From the NCBI RefSeq assembly GCF_037975245.1, contig NC_092567.1, forward strand, positions 10,378,376-10,442,375: DNA of 64,000 nt, read 5' to 3'. The position numbers were made by a program, and so were the translations under genes. Under the pieces are notes generated by a model. That model worked only from the letters and a program-made list of their open reading frames with translations, was not told where the DNA came from and searched no databases. This stretch comes from Apostichopus japonicus (lineage: Eukaryota > Echinodermata > Holothuroidea > Aspidochirotida > Stichopodidae). Positions 24,730-37,284 of this stretch are shown one piece after another (the first letter of the stretch is position 1; each line of letters opens with the position of its first letter).

Positions 24730-26130
24730 TATTATATTATACATAAAGTATAATTATACAAGTATAAATATCAACAGAAAACTGGCTGGGAACAATAAAC
24801 AAATAAAAATATGATTTAAGTTTAAACAGTAAACAAAATAATCAGCATCTCATTAATCATCATCCATCATATACATATGCATTAGAGGGTATTAATATAT
24901 CATTAGTCTTAACTAAGCGTCATTGGAATTCATTGCATTTTAATTCATTAGGTGTTACATTACCTTTCAACTTAATGTTCGGAATATAATGGCGAACATA
25001 AATTATGAATGGTTGGGCCTACATCATGAACAGAAGCGAATTACACAGTCTCTGGCCCTATACACCATACAAAGTTCGTTAACATATTTATCACTCAGCA
25101 GCTTGAGAATGTATTGTCTATAACACAACCGCCATTCCTTCTAACCAAGACCAACATTGTACTACAGCAGTACTGATAGAATAATAAATATAACCATATA
25201 TAGTAATGCAGAAATATGACGGTGAAATGTGACCAGAAAAGAACAGAATAAACAGATGTATAGAATATAAAATAATATATGTAGGGTTAACGGAAATCAA
25301 CGGCTAAGATTCAACATACAAGGAATGTCTTAAGTTTGTAAAGTAATGCTGGCCCGGTGTATGGCAAGCATCACAGAGCTTCAGTTACAATAATATTTAA
25401 GGAATGTTTCACAAGAGTAATATTGTCGATTGGACAGCAACTGAACAGGTTCTGCTACTCCTCTCTCTCTCGACACTGAAAACATAACATAAATTAATGT
25501 TAAAACATGGCAAAACAATATTGTTGACTGACCACAGCTTACTTTAAGTTGTGGACAGCAATTGGAATCCTAAGAAAGACGTATGGCAACATATATTTAT
25601 TTATTAGAAATGGTAGCAAATTTAAGCCATGGGTATCCGATGACTGTCAAATTGCTGCCTACTTTACACAATGTTTCTCACATATGAACTCACTACATGT
25701 TTAACACAGTTCTATGTAACTGATTGATCTCAACAAGAGTATTTCATTTAAGAAATATGGAATTTAGCATCCATCAGTTTAGTCCTGGGTACCCAACAAA
25801 CTGTCTATGTACCTGCATGGTAACTCAATATGCTGTTAATAAGTTCGGGTTGATATGTTACAGCATGCAAGAAAATCTTGGGAGTAACCCACAGGTGGCA
25901 ATGCACATATAACTTCAAAGACTTGATACTTCATAGTTTCTCAATTTCAAACACATCCCTGATCAGATCAAGGTACATACTACAAAAACTTAGCTTGCCT
26001 GGCATTTGGGCAATCTTTATTTTCTGCAGAAGTTGAAGTTTTCTGATGAACTGTTAATTTAGGTAACTATAAGTAGCTGTCTCCACTTCAGAGAAATCTA
26101 CAATCCACCACTGCATACTACAATATAGTA
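24730..26130. other. non-coding intronic sequence
   Basis: A+T-rich unique sequence. I see no exon with two good splice sites and no repeat array. Confidence 0.4.
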
Positions 26131-26329
26131 GTTGTGTTTAGTCAAGTTTGTTAGCTCTATACAATGAAACAAATGGAATCTTAAAAATGTCATTTGATGT
26201 TATTTATAGAGCTAATTAGCCAAGCTGTCTTCACCTACATATGGCCTGTAGATTTCATCAAAGGTACCCATCACAACCCATTACCATTTCACAAACTGAC
26301 TGTTGAGAAATTATCATGTGAAGACTCAC

Positions 26330-26431
26330 ATCCACAAAGGTAGTTATGTCAGCAGTGATGTGTTCCAGTTTGACTTTTTCTTTCACTTTCTTGGAGGAAA
26401 TGTACAGAAGAAATGTTGAAAACTGTATCAC
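26330..26431 (-). CDS. candidate minus-strand exon 'VIQF', copy 1
   Basis: Read on the minus strand: acceptor CACCTCCAG, then 34 whole codons starting VIQFSTFLLYISSKK, then donor GTGAGT. Copy 2 (34755-34865) keeps the frame and both splice sites and differs by an in-frame 9-nt addition at its 3' end. Frame-preserving length change is what a coding exon would show. It is lysine-rich in the middle (KKVKEKVK) and matches no family I recognise. Part of a possible unidentified nested gene running opposite to the NLR gene. Confidence 0.35.
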
Positions 26432-27062
26432 CTGGAGGTGAAAGAGAAAATACAAAATAAATCAACTTTCCATTCACTAGATTTATCAAGGAGAAATTCA
26501 TCAGGTCTGTAATCCTTTTAGTAACATACATCAACATCTTCCCTTGTGTCTTATAAATAACTATACAGGTATATGAATAGTATAGAGCTGTAATCTCAGG
26601 GCAGCAAATATATTGTTTTTAGAAACATGTTTTGCATCTGATGTAGGCAATTACAACACTTGTAGTGGTGACTGATCAACTCCATGTTACCTCCCAAGAA
26701 TTGTGTAGCTCCACCCCCCCCCCCCCCCCCCCCCCCGATAAAAGACATCTTTTGACAATTGCTGGAAATTTTCTACCAGATTTGTGAGCTATCTTCCATA
26801 TTATTGCAACAGAAAATAAATGTAGAAAACACATCTGCTGGAGTTTGCTGGAAATATCTCTTGAATGGCCAGTGATATAGCTGAAGTGCAAATAATGTAC
26901 ATCTTAAGCAGAACACATTAAGAGAATCCTTCAACACTGTTGAACAATGGCTAAGAATGGAATTCTGAAGTACTATGGTTTTTACTCTGAGTCCAGAAGC
27001 TACTGTACATGCATGTCTTGTATTACTGACTGAAAACAGCATACGCATATGTTACAGTAAAC

Positions 27063-27160
27063 CTACTAAAGACTTCCATTTGTAATCCCTTAGTATATAG
27101 CTCATTGACAAATGACATAAAACCTAGATTATCTTCAGATTTAAATTTGACATCAATTTT
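27063..27160 (-). CDS. candidate minus-strand exon 'KIDV', copy 1
   Basis: Minus-strand frame KIDVKFKSEDNLGFMSFVNE continuing to LYTKGLQMEVF, open across the segment and virtually unchanged in copy 2. The acceptor is CCAAG and the donor GTTTAC is non-consensus, so the borders are uncertain. Composition looks protein-like, but I do not recognise it. Confidence 0.3.
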
Positions 27161-27458
27161 CTTGGGTTTTTAGATGTACTGAGAGGGGAAGGGTAGGAAA
27201 GGTTAGGATGGAAACAGAGAAATGATTCCTGTCATTCTACATGGTTCTGACTTAGTGTGGGTATGGTTCTAACTTAGTGTGTGTATGGGTCTCACTTTGT
27301 GTGCAGTGACTCTATTTAATTGTTAGGGCACATGCACTTATGAATTAAATTGATTGTTTATGAGCCTGCCATACATTTTACTGCCTATTATTTGCGGCAA
27401 TTAGGCTGACAATACAGAGGAGTCTGGCTGCACTATTAAGACCGAGTACTACGCTTAC

Positions 27459-27566
27459 CTGCCACCCAACACTACAGTATGACAAACTGATAAATTAGAA
27501 GGGATCAAGTCATCTGAATATTTTGTTCCTTCATTTATGATGAATACACAAAACAAAGAAATGGAC
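27459..27566 (-). CDS. candidate minus-strand exon 'SISLF', copy 1
   Basis: Acceptor TTTAATATCCAG, 108 nt, donor GTAAGC, all on the minus strand. After one base of a split codon it reads SISLFCVFIINEGTKYSDDL then IPSNLSVCHTVVLGG with no stop. It lies inside the tract that is almost identical between the two duplicates. Unrecognised; it may be a real exon or may be conserved only by gene conversion. Confidence 0.35.
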
Positions 27567-28976
27567 CTGGATATTAAACACATACACCTCTTTGTGTAGT
27601 TTTACACATTGGTATGCAATACAATGTATGGCATGCAGTGTCTAACATATGGTGTATGTACTGTATGTTGAGGCCTTTATCTTCCCCTCTGGCCCTTAGG
27701 GAATTTGCTGATCAAGCAAGATTCAAAACAATTGCTGTTCCTCCAGGATTTAGGCAGTAACAAAATCACTTTCTACCCAGAATCAAATCTAATTATAAAT
27801 AACACCCAGCATATCAGTCCTGCTATACACTAATTATACACTAATCATTACCATCAGCATATTGTAAACCATTCTGTGCAAGATCCACTCATGTGACCCC
27901 CAAAGATCATCTCAAGACTGATTAATCCACATTTACCTAATGAGGAGACAAAGACAATAAGAAACATATCTGAACTAGATGTTTAATGCAAACAATAAAA
28001 TCCCTTGTTTTTGAGTTTGCCTTTTTAAAATTTACTCAACAGTTATTCCAATGCTCACAGATACACAAGCCCATGCTAAAATGACTCAATAATTGCAAGT
28101 TCATTCATTTTATTGCAAGGCGCTTTTATTTTAAAGTTGAATAATTTTTGGAAATTTATCCATAAAGAAAACAAAAGGCAAAACTTGGTAACATGTTTGC
28201 AATCCTATGGATTGGACTAACTTGATCAGCACAGATTCTAATTGGTACTTTTAACGTTGTTTGGTGCAGCAGGCCAATGAAGTTGTTCATCTTTGTATGA
28301 ACACCAAATTTGTAATTCTGTTACTTTGAAGTCAAGCAAAGTTCAGCCTAATTACTGGTCTAGATTGCTTTTGTCAAACTATTGGTATATAAGTGTGAAG
28401 CAGAAGCTGCTCTATTACATAAATGTTGTTGTTTTTGCTTTCACAACTTTCCCAGTAACTTAATTTCTAACTTTGCCAATAGATAGCAACCTGATGCACC
28501 CCCCTCCCCCCCCCCTCTACCCAAACACACTCTTATAACATAATTACTCAATTACAGACTAACTTTAAGAACATATAAATAATACAACTGCATTAAGGAT
28601 TTCAGATGACAAAACATGCTGGATCCTACAAGAACTTGTCATATTGTGTTGTATGCTCTTCTGTGATAGAATCATAAACTGTTGCTTGTCATAGTGCAAT
28701 TCTCAATACCTCCATGACTGGATGATAGACTTTCCGGTGTGGAAATTTCCCTTGAGGGATCATCCGATACGTCATGGAGTAAAAATATCCAATTAAACAC
28801 TTGCGTTCTCATGGAAGAGGGGGAGGGGTGGGTGGGGTAAAAATCAGATGGTGGACCATACAATCATTACCCTGCTCATGTAAACTGTACACATTTCTTC
28901 CAAGAGCTGTTATCCAGATATGAAACTGGTAAATCCCCAAAAAGGCTGATCTCAGTACTGAATAATTCCAGTTTAC

Positions 28977-29063
28977 CTGATGATAAGAAAAAACAAAATG
29001 CATTTGGTCATCAGTTATAATGTTATTATTCATGTGAATTGTCATCACCTGGTCTGCAAGTAG
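28977..29063 (-). CDS. candidate minus-strand exon 'LLADQ', copy 1
   Basis: Acceptor ATAGAATGCAG, 29 whole codons (LLADQVMTIHMNNNIITDDQ, then MHFVFSYHQ), donor GTAAAC. Phase 0 at both ends, like the VIQF and YPTL exons, so these could be joined directly. Copy 2 keeps length and frame with several amino-acid changes. Unrecognised. Confidence 0.35.
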
Positions 29064-30762
29064 CTGCATTCTATCATGTAACATTGTCAAACACAGAACA
29101 CAGCTATTATAAACATATAGTATGCTACTGTAGTTTCAAAATAAATTACTCAGTTATAATTATAACAACAATGTAAAGAACCTAATGCAACTAGAATACA
29201 AATCTATAGACTGTACAAGATGAGTTCAAGGTCTCATAATGCTTCCCAGAGTGTATATACAGCTCACCTAATTCCAAACTAATTGAAATATAAAGAAACA
29301 TTAATTTGAAATTGAGACAAGCATTGAATCTTCAGTACAAACTTCAAGCAATACCACTGGTAATCCAGTCTGGTTAATATTCATTTGAGAAACAAAAGTT
29401 ATAACAATGCAACCCTGAAATAGAATGGAGCCTGGTGAAAACATTATGAAGGGTCCTGGTCACATAATTTAGTAACCATTGGTTCACTGTACTGTCTATA
29501 GGTTGATGAATTTGTAGGATTTCTGAAATGATGACATTGTACTCTAATTGATTGAGTTAAAGTACATATTTTTCTATCTGCAGACTTTGACATAAACTGT
29601 TATTTCATAACATGTTGTTCGGTGCAGTCTTGGTGTGAAGTGAAGGGAAGGGGGGTTGGTATATTGTCATCAGCTGAGTCCCCAGCAAAATATGTGATAA
29701 AAAATAGTATATTTTATCTTAGGATAAACAAAGACTTAGAAAGTGGGTCTGGTGATAAAATTGTGCATGGAACTGTGCCTGGTTCTCAATGTCACTGGTT
29801 TTGTGTACACATTACTTGAATAATGCTTCTTTAGCCTCACAGGATGTGATTGTGAATCTTAGAACTGGTGTGCGACAGTTTGGAGAAAAATATCAAAGAA
29901 TTAAAGGAGATACAAACCCAACCATAATCTTTAGCTGATATGAAAGACTGATCATTGAGATGAATATCAACGGTGGAGGTGATTTGTATTTTACTGTTCG
30001 ATTACATTTCAAATCATATTTCCAATATGTAAGCAAATGCTTAAAACGTGAATCTCTACCGTACTACAGTAAATAAACATCATAACAAACATAATACATT
30101 AAAGTTCAAGATTATATCCATAGTTGCGTGACCAACCTAAATTAATCAAGTTTTTGTTTGCTTGTTTGATGGAGTGTTCATTACAAATACCTCTAACTCA
30201 AAGCTCAGCGATACAGACTGAGTTGACTTCTTTAATGTTTCTACAGCATTATGAAATATCTAAAATGGTATTACAAGTTTTCGGTTTTATTCTGAAGGAA
30301 GTAATTACCTCAACAGAAGACATATTTGTAGGTAACCCAAGCTACTTTCTTACAGAACCAACAAGTTGTCTTCAAGTCTTACCATTCTAGAAGTGTCAGG
30401 AGTTCTAGAAGAATTTATTAATTTATGAGTCTTGGAGGCAATTTTTATTTCAGTTTGACATATGGTTAAAACGTACCAGAGGGTGTTTGGGGGCCTATTG
30501 TGTCATGGAAAGCTCATTACAAACATACCAATTACTGGATTAATCCAGCAAGAATCCGATCATTTTCATGTCCTTACTAGAGATTAATTCTGTCAGTTGT
30601 ACTTTGAGTGGATGAGCTAAACTTAATATAAAATTCTTTTAGTGAGAGTGAATGGAGATACTGTAAGAGAGTATTCCTTGATCTGCAATGCTATCCAAAA
30701 ATCTACCACACATCTTTGAAACATTATCATTACTGTTCTACACTAACCATTAATGTGCTTAC

Positions 30763-30845
30763 CATCACATGGAGAAAATATCAGATGATGAACCATTCAT
30801 TGTCCTTGTCAGCACAGTATGAAAATTTCCATCAAAAATTGGTAA
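30763..30845 (-). CDS. candidate minus-strand exon 'LPIFDG', copy 1
   Basis: Acceptor TTCCACCTGTAG and donor GTAAGC on the minus strand. One frame is open: LPIFDGNFHTVLTRTMNGSS then SDIFSM, with a TGA just before the donor. So it is either a terminal coding exon or spliced earlier at a GT. Copy 2 differs by an in-frame 3-nt insertion. Confidence 0.3.
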
Positions 30846-31206
30846 CTACAGGTGGAATAGGTGATCACCTAATAGCTCGCTTCAGGATAATTAAAGTTAA
30901 CCTAATGAAGAAAAAAGAAAGTGATGTGAATTAGAATAAAGTCCTAATGATAGTAGATATTGAGAATGTCAGTAAGAAAAAGATCTGTGTATGTCTCTGG
31001 CTAACTACCCTGTATACATAGACATCTACATAAAAAAAAAAGTACAGAGGAAGGAAAGTACACTTCAGTTTTCAATAACCAGGTAGGTGTAAAAACAATT
31101 AACCAGTAAACCATCAAACTTGAACCGGATTGTCCGTTGTTTAGTGGAATTGGCATATGAAGGCGTGGTGCAGTAATATAAATGAGCTCCCAAAGGAGAG
31201 TCTTAC

Positions 31207-31268
31207 CTCACACAAAGCCAATGTTTTGGCTTGACTGAGAAATTTGTGAGATTTTGCACCTCTTTTTC
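31207..31268 (-). CDS. candidate minus-strand exon 'EKEV', copy 1 (intact)
   Basis: Acceptor CTGTCCTCAATAG, 62 nt, donor GTAAGA. Open frame EKEVQNLTNFSVKPKHWLCV. In copy 2 (40188-40257) the acceptor AG has become AC, the donor is altered and the length changes by 8 nt, so only this copy could splice as written. Unrecognised. Confidence 0.3.
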
Positions 31269-31544
31269 CTATTGAGGACAGAATGTCTTTTGAATGTCCA
31301 CTCATCAGGAGTTAATTGTATCTAATTTAGTGTGTCAACTTTGGTGGATGGGTTTTTTATATTATTTTTCTTCATTTAATGGCACCAGGCCCCTGGAGAC
31401 TGCATTGCCTACATTGAACTAGTTATACCACTCTCTGTTTTTGTTTAGATCACCAAACGTTTATAGAGTAACCTGTTCAGTTGTCAATAGCTATCCAATA
31501 TGGTCAGTTCTTTCTACAAATTTTGCAGATGAAGACACTTGTAA

Positions 31545-31665
31545 CCTCCAAATTTTGAGTTAACAAAGTTTGAGATGAAAAAGTCAAAATAATGAGGTAA
31601 AAAAAAAAAGCAGCATCTTGACTTTTTAAGTCAAAACATTGAGATAAAAAGTCAAAATTTGGAAA
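31545..31665. repeat. degenerate short tandem repeat, (AAAGTCAAAATTTTGAGAT)n type
   Basis: Several imperfect units of GAGATAAAAAGTCAAAA. The duplicate copy has the same at 40555-40675, and a looser version is seen at about 47400-47780. Confidence 0.65.
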
Positions 31666-32503
31666 TTTTGGGAACAATTATTTTGTCCCTATGTCTCTAT
31701 TAGGCCACCGTACTTACGTCGGTGAAGTTAGATCAATTTTGAGGCCAGATAGATTTGTTAAAACCAACTGCGGTGACTGGCTGAGCAATGTTTAAAAATT
31801 AAACAAGCGCAATGACAATTCTGTTTTCACAGCTGATACAGTATACTCAGATGAGTAGGAAGTATTTCCAATTGTTTTCTCTGTTTATAGCGGCTTGACT
31901 TACAAGGGTACTGCAAAGCTCTCCAAATATTCAGTATTTTCACATAGTTTCTGGAATCTGCTAGCAATTTTGAGCACATGAGGACATGTCAGTTAAAGAA
32001 ATGCTTCATCTGATTTTACTCTGTAGAATATATATCTGAGCCCTAGCCGGGTGCTTCAGAAGAGTTCTGTAACATCTCTGAGACTTCCTGTCTTCTTCTA
32101 CTAAGTTTAAAACATGTAAATGCATGTTTGAGAGAAAAATGTAATTTCTATGAAGTATAAATATAAGCCCTGGTGGGAGTCCCTGGGACTTCAGCTGAAG
32201 CATTTTCACTAATATTCAGATATTTAATGTTCTCTGAAAGTGATTTTGCAGCTGGAGTGAAGCCAATGGGGGGGGGGGGGGGACGTTATAACCACCCTTA
32301 TGGATGCCAGTGCATACATGTTTTAATGCCCTCTAAATGTGTTTATGTTCAACAGAATTTAGCTCTCAAATATGCAAGGAAGACATGTTATCATGACATG
32401 ATATTGACAAATAGTGACAGGGGAATTAAACTTCCTCAACCCTGCCTGCTAGCCATCAGTTTGGTGAATAAAGTCACAACAACCAGATTTACTTCATTCT
32501 TAC

Positions 32504-32542
32504 CATTCCTATGTAACTCTGTGGATCATGAAGTGTAGGATA
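32504..32542 (-). CDS. candidate minus-strand micro-exon 'YPTL', copy 1
   Basis: Acceptor CTTCTTTCAG, 13 codons (YPTLHDPQSYIGM), donor GTAAGA. Phase 0 at both ends, and length and splice sites are kept in copy 2. It lies at the edge of the duplicated segment, so upstream exons of copy 1 may not have been duplicated. Confidence 0.35.
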
Positions 32543-32562
32543 CTGAAAGAAGCTTGATAGGT

Positions 32563-33965
32563 GCATACAGACCTAATCTGTTTGACCCCAAAATATGGAG
32601 AATAACATTTTTCAGGGCCAAAAAACCGGGAGAATAAGGGGAAAATAGGGAGGTTGGTCATTTTCAACTGAAATGATATAAATACTCCTAAATAAATACT
32701 GTAGTCTACAGTACCGCTTATGTATAACTGGACATGTGTACGCGCACAGGATCGTATAAACAAGTACAATCGCGCATAAAATCGTTGACAAACAAATTGC
32801 GGCGTAGACACCTCGTATAATCCCTGTACGAGTTTATATGCAGGTTATGCTATTGTGCTCAATGAATAGGGATTAAAGTCGCCGGAAGAATTAGTGAGAT
32901 GTTTGAAACAGCCGTTTCTTAAATCGTAGTTTAAGACGTGATATTCACCTAGCATCGAAGAGGACGCAAGTAAAGTGTGTGCCGGCATAGAACTTAACTG
33001 TTTTTTTTGTCGTATACTATAAGTAGCCTACATGCGAACTGCACACATTCGGTACGCCGCATATACAAACAAGTGACAACTTGTGTTTTTTAAACTTGTG
33101 CAGGGGCGTATCTAGGGGGGGGGGCGTTAGGGGCGCGCGCCCCCGGGTAAGAAAGAGAGGAGAGAAAAAAAGAGAGAAGAAAAAAGGAAAAAGAGAGGGG
33201 GAAAAAGAGAGAAAAAGGAGAAAAGGAGGGAACAGAAGAAAAACGCCAAAGACACCGGGAAGAGATAGAAGAACAGTGACATAATTACAGCGCTGATCCA
33301 TATTATATACACAGGGTTGCCAGTGGTGTATCGAGGATTTCGGAAGGGGCATGCGCCTCGGCCTACCCCTTACACCGACAACTCCAATTTTGACGTTTCC
33401 ATTTTTCCTCTCTCACTAATGTATATATACTCTATATGGTATATCATAACCCACGTGTGTGTATGGACGCCTTAAACAGTTGTACAATTGTGCTATGAAA
33501 AAAAACTGTGGCTGGTCTCAAACTCGACCGAGTCGTTGGGGAACAGCGCGCATTTCGGTATTAGACCAGAATCTATATGCGAACTGCACTATACATGTGT
33601 TCTTCGATGCAACACTGCCATCCACAGATAAAATGTAATACACTCCAACCTGAATGCTAATTGTTACCCCAAATCTAGTACCGTAACTCGTACAATTAAT
33701 CTAAAAATATATTTCGCATGCGATTTGAGAATTGAGCACATTTCCTGTGAATATCATGTAGTTGACCCAAAGGCGTATCATTGCCGGGGCGGGGGGGCTG
33801 ACGCACCCATCACTTCTTGAGATTGTTTCCATCTGCATGAAAACGTGCGCCACACAACCCTACGCCCACCCCTCTAATAGCTTCCCGATGACATGCTAAA
33901 CAATACGAGAATTATTACTGTTGACATTGTTAGGCGTGACTTCTCCTAAAGACATTTGAAATGAC
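32563..33965. other. unique spacer with transposon debris
   Basis: CAGGGGCGTATCTAGG at 33101 matches the left end of the element at 6488 but no matching right end is found. It is followed by a purine-rich stretch (33145-33265). CCAGTGGTGTATCGAGGATT near 33317 and AAGGCGTATCATTGCCGGGG near 33771 look like further element ends. Open frames across the purine tract are artefacts. Confidence 0.45.
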
Positions 33966-34545
33966 GAGATGAAAGTATTTTGGTATTTCAACATTAATCA
34001 GAAAATTTCTAAATTATACACTTGGATAAAAGTCGGGGAGGGGTGGGAGGGGGCAATGTTCTATTCAGCTGAGAAGAAGGCCACTGCTACGAGTGTACAC
34101 CCCTACCGGCCCGCTCCAATCCCCCCTTACGACTTTACAAAAACATTGCTCATAGGCAAAACTGCATGGTGTATGGAGCCAGTTTTAGACCTAATTGGTG
34201 GTCTAATTATGCCTCGGGGTGCACCAGTTAACATCAATTTTCAAAAAGAATTCAGGGACGGAGCTACTGAGATTTGCCTTCAACAAGCCAACGACCACAC
34301 CTCCGCCATTTTTAAATTCTCTGGCCTTTCCATAATAGTGCAGGACCTACCTAAATCAGTTGGGATTTGCTACCCCCCCCTTTGAAATCCTATATTAAAA
34401 TAGGGGTTGAGAAGGGGTCCCATTCTCCTAGTCTTGCAAACCGATTTCAAGTAGTAGATAACCTATGCATCTGCCATTAAAATGTGGTACATGGCTACAT
34501 GAAGGTAACATGCTACAGTATACTGTGTACCTCTTTGCAAATACA
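33966..34545. repeat. dispersed repeat P, copy 1 (about 580 bp)
   Basis: Nearly the same sequence as 44896-45465, starting GAGATGAAAGTATTTTGGTA and ending near CTACATG..GGTAACATGCTA. A 138-codon frame here (33969-34385) is broken in the other copy by frameshifts, so it is unlikely to be a gene. It abuts the start of segmental duplication copy 2. Confidence 0.8.
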
Positions 34546-34754
34546 AATACTAGTCATTGTTTTTAGTACATCTTGTTAGTTCTACACAATGAAACAAATG
34601 GAATCATAAAAAAAGCATTTGATGTTATTTATAGAACTAGTTAGGCAAGATGTCCTTACGTACATATGGCCTGTAGATTTGATCACAAGTATGCAACACA
34701 ACCCATTACAATTTCACAAAATGACTGTTGAGAAATTATTATGTAAAGACTCAC

Positions 34755-34865
34755 CAAAATCTCTGCCACAAAGGAAGTTATGTCATCAGTGATGTGTTCC
34801 CACTTGCTTTTTTCTTTCATTTTCTTGGAGGAAATGTACCTAAGAAATGTTGAAAATGGTATCAC
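34755..34865 (-). CDS. candidate minus-strand exon 'VIPF', copy 2
   Basis: Acceptor AACCTCCAG, 37 whole codons beginning VIPFSTFLRYISSKK and ending SFVAEIL, donor GTGAGT. Same phase as copy 1 with three extra codons. Confidence 0.35.
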
Positions 34866-35611
34866 CTGGAGGTTAAAGAAAAATACAAAATAACTCAACT
34901 TTCCATTCACTAGATTTATCAAGATGAAAATTGGTCGGGTCTGTGATCATTTTTGTAACAGACATCAACGTCTTCCCTTGTTTCTTATTAATAAGTATAT
35001 ATGAATATTTTATATGGCTGTAATATCAGGGCAGCATATATATTGTTTTATATTTCTGTTTTTATTTTTGGGTATGTTGGACTGACATACAGGTAGCTAA
35101 CAGCACAGGACTAATATCATTATTAAAAGCACCTTTGCCTTTATCTTAAAGCTGCTCTTTAGGAATATGTTTTGCATCTGAGGTAATCAATACAGTCAGT
35201 TATTTACAACACTTGAAGTGGTATCTGATCAACTCCATGTTACGGTCTATGAGTTGTAAGCGCCCCCCCCCCCCCCCAATAAAAGACATATTTGGAAAAT
35301 TGCTGGAATATTTCTAACAAATTTGTGAGCTATCTTCCATAGTACTGCAACAGAAAATATATGTAGAAAGCACATGTGCTGGAGTTTCCTGGAAATATCT
35401 CTTAAACGGCCAGTATTATAACTAAAGTGCAAATAATGTACATCTTAAGCAGAACACATTAAGAGAATCCTTCAACACTGTTGACCAATGGCTAAGAATT
35501 GAATTCTGAATTACTTTGGTTTTTACTCTGAGGACATGCATATGGTCCAGAAGGTTCATGCATGTTTTGTATTACTGACTGACAACAACATATCCACACA
35601 TTACAGTAAAC

Positions 35612-35710
35612 CCACTAAAGACTTCCATTTGTAATCCCTTAGTATATAGCTCATTGACAAATGACATAAAACCTAGATTATCTTCAGATTTAAATTTGAC
35701 ATCAATTTTC
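35612..35710 (-). CDS. candidate minus-strand exon 'KIDV', copy 2
   Basis: Same peptide as copy 1 (KIDVKFKSEDNLGF...) with a better acceptor (AAAACCTAG). The donor GTTTAC is again weak. Confidence 0.3.
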
Positions 35711-36010
35711 CTAGGTTTTAGAAGTACTGAGAGGGGAAGGGTAAGAAAGGTTAGGATGGAAAAGTAGAAATGGTTCCTGTTAGTCATTCTACATGGTTCT
35801 GACTTAGTGTGGGTAATGTTCTAACTTAGTGTGTGTATGGGTCTCATTTTGTGTGCAGTTACTCTATTTAATTGTTAGGGCACATGCACTTATGAATTAA
35901 ATTTATTGTCTATGAGCCTGCCATACATTTTACTGCCTATTATTTGCGGCAATTAGGCTGACAATACAGAGGAGTCTGGCTGCACTATTAAGACCGAGTA
36001 CTACGCTTAC

Positions 36011-36118
36011 CTGCCACCCAACACTACAGTATGACAAACTGATAAATTAGAAGGGATCAAGTCATCTGAATATTTTGTTCCTTCATTTATGATGAATACA
36101 CAAAACAAAGAAATGGAC
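36011..36118 (-). CDS. candidate minus-strand exon 'SISLF', copy 2
   Basis: Identical to copy 1 over the 108-nt exon and both splice sites, as far as I can compare by eye. Confidence 0.35.
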
Positions 36119-37284
36119 CTGGATATTAAACACATACACCTCTTTGTGTAGTTTTACACATTGGTATACAATACAATGTATGGTATGCAGTGTCTAATTA
36201 TGGTGTATGTACTGTATGTTGAGGCCTTTATCTTCCCCTCTGGCCCTTAGGGAATTTGCTGATCAAGCAAGATTCAAAACAATTGCTGTTCCTCCAGGAT
36301 TTAGGCAGTAACAAAATCACTTTCTACCCAGAATCAAATCTAATTATAAATAACACCCAGCATATCAGTCCTGCTATACACTAATTATACACTAATCATT
36401 ACCATCAGCATATTGTAAACCATTCTGTGCAAGATCCACATCATGTGACCCCAAAGATCGTCTCAAGAAAGATTAATCCACATTTACCTAATGAGGAGAT
36501 AAAGACAAAGACAATAAGAATCATATCTGAACTAGATGTTTTAATGCAAACGATAAAATCCCTTGTTTTTGAGTTTGCCTTTTTAATATTTACTCAACAT
36601 TTATTCCATTGCTCACAGATACACAAGCTTATGCTAAAATGACTCAATAATTGCAAGTTCATTCATTTTATTGCAAGGCGCTTTTATTTTAAGAGAGAAA
36701 ATGTTATTTCTATAAAGTTATATTTCTTTAAAGTTGAATAATTTTTGGAAATTTATCCATAAAGAAAACAAAAGGCAAAACTTGGTAACATGTTTGCAAT
36801 CCTATGGTTAAGACTAATTTGGTCAGCACACTTTCTAAATGGTACTTTTAACGTTGTTTGGTGCAGCAGGCCAATAAAGTTGTTCCCAAATTTCTAACTC
36901 TATTACTTTGAAGTCAAGCAAAGTTAGGCAATATTACTGGTCTAGATTGCTTTTTTTTCAAACTATCTGTATACCAGTGTGAAGCAAAGGCTGCTCTATT
37001 ACATAAATGTTAGTGCTTTTGCTTTCACAACTTTCCCAGTAACTTAATTTCCAACTTTGCCAATATGCAGCAACATGATGCACCCCCCCACCACCCAAAC
37101 ACACTCTTATAACAGAAAAACTGAATTACACAATAACTTTAAGAACAGAAAAATAATACAAATGCATTAAAGATTTCAGATGACATAACATGCTGAATCC
37201 TAAAAGAACTTGTCATATTGTGTTGTATGATCTTCTGTGATAGAATCGTAAACTGTTGCTAGTCATAGTGCAATACTCAATACC

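Larger units (their letters stand above)
26130..32563. repeat. segmental duplication S, copy 1 (6.4 kb)
   Basis: Aligns end to end with 34555-41575. Borders are near CACAATGAAACAAATGGAATC-like sequence (26160 / 34590) and GAAGCTTGATAGGT.CATACAG (32551 / 41551). Most of it is roughly 90% identical by eye, with a central tract that is nearly identical. It carries a 27-base C-run near 26710. Confidence 0.9.

Noticed and set aside
32173-32538. 121-codon plus-strand frame
   Set aside because: Crosses a 14-base G-run and is not maintained in the duplicate copy near 41151.
33017-33352. Phe/Leu/Ser-rich 111-codon minus-strand frame
   Set aside because: Reads across a purine-rich low-complexity tract; no supporting signals.
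33969-34385. 138-codon plus-strand frame
   Set aside because: The homologous sequence at 44896-45465 breaks the frame, and no splice or domain signal supports it.
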